Source of the DNA: Mycolicibacterium poriferae
Lineage (GTDB): Bacteria; Actinomycetota; Actinomycetes; Mycobacteriales; Mycobacteriaceae
Assembly: GCF_010728325.1 (NCBI RefSeq)
Contig: NZ_AP022570.1
Location: 4,588,001 to 4,652,000, forward strand
Direction: 5' to 3'
Length of the DNA: 64,000 nucleotides
Shown: piece after piece, positions 63,844-64,000 of the stretch
Numbering within the stretch: position 1 is the stretch's first letter
Layout: each line of letters begins with the position of its first letter
The notes under the pieces: model-generated
What the model was told of the DNA's origin: nothing
Database searches by the model: none
The model's input: the letters and a program-made list of their open reading frames with translations, nothing else
Program-made: the position numbers and the translations under genes

Positions 63844-64000
63844 CTACCGTCCCTGGCTCGTCGTCTCGGCAGGGCCGGAGCGTGTGACGTCGACCCCGAG
63901 CACCCGGCTGGCCAGCGTCTCGGACAGCGTCTCGATCGACGACCGCAGCTCGTCGGCGGTCTGCCGACCCTGCCGGGACAGTTCCTCGTTGGTTTTCTGC
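63844..64000 (-). CDS. atpF: ATP synthase b subunit, 3' end
   Basis: Only the last 51 codons and the TAG are in the window. The readable part, ending [12 protein letters not shown] then a polar tail, is the C-terminal coiled coil of subunit b. The rest of the gene and the other Fo genes lie beyond 64000. Confidence 0.9.
   Translation of the reverse strand, partial: QKTNEELSRQGRQTADELRSSIETLSETLASRVLGVDVTRSGPAETTSQGR

Overview
The window is high-GC actinobacterial DNA from a rapidly growing mycobacterium (Mycolicibacterium type). Three things support this. Gene content and order from lprD (10.2 kb) to the ATP synthase genes (64 kb) match, in reverse, the M. tuberculosis Rv1307-Rv1343c block, with the rRNA operon between murA and ogt as in that species. 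The 16S rRNA has the short helix 18 of rapid growers. MurA carries the mycobacterial Asp in place of the fosfomycin-target Cys, and ATP synthase has the b-delta fusion.

Region 1 (1-9.3 kb) is accessory catabolism with local regulators: a fused acyl-CoA dehydrogenase (cut by the window edge) coupled to an extended SDR, a divergent TetR with a palindromic operator, an SRPBCC-sulfatase pair, an amidohydrolase divergent from an AraC regulator, an alpha/beta hydrolase and a small membrane protein. Three 30-bp tandem repeats separate two convergent genes. Region 2 (9.3-12.3 kb) has tRNA-Leu(UAG), a LAGLIDADG-like protein, LprD, a DUF3817 protein and an acyltransferase gene broken by an in-frame TAG.

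Region 3 (12.1-19.6 kb, minus) is a compact 11-gene run: clpS, a DUF2017 regulator, an S58 peptidase, mec-cysO-cysM (cysteine synthesis from a protein thiocarboxylate), a rhomboid protease, murI, an Rv1339-type metallo-hydrolase, rph and rdgB. Divergently lie pncB and dinG, then a metallopeptidase lipoprotein. Region 4 (24.6-32.7 kb) is alpha-glucan metabolism: glgP translationally coupled to a streptogramin-lyase-like beta-propeller gene, divergent from a 33-codon ORF, glgE and glgB.

Region 5 (32.8-38.6 kb) has a thioredoxin/TPR protein, a second DUF3817 protein, a thiolase, methylmalonyl-CoA epimerase, the mismatch endonuclease NucS with a small zinc-binding partner, and a membrane adenylate cyclase. 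Region 6 (38.7-49.8 kb) holds two acyl-CoA dehydrogenases, a double-module CoA-transferase, LysR, a glutaminase-STAS protein, an SDR, alkylation repair (Ada/AlkA fusion and Ogt), and a MerR regulator facing an SRPBCC gene through a long-spacer promoter.

Region 7 (49.8-55.5 kb, minus) is a complete 16S-23S-5S operon with two promoters, long-range processing stems and a terminator. Region 8 (55.5-64 kb) is murA, a PduO-type adenosyltransferase, a DUF2550 protein and atpC, D, G, A, FH and the 3' end of atpF. Many genes have a -10 hexamer 6-7 nt before an ATG/GTG, as expected for leaderless mycobacterial transcripts. I found no CRISPR array, insertion sequence or prophage. The least explained signals are the small ORF before glgE, the glgP-coupled propeller gene, the disrupted acyltransferase and the tRNA-adjacent LAGLIDADG-like gene.
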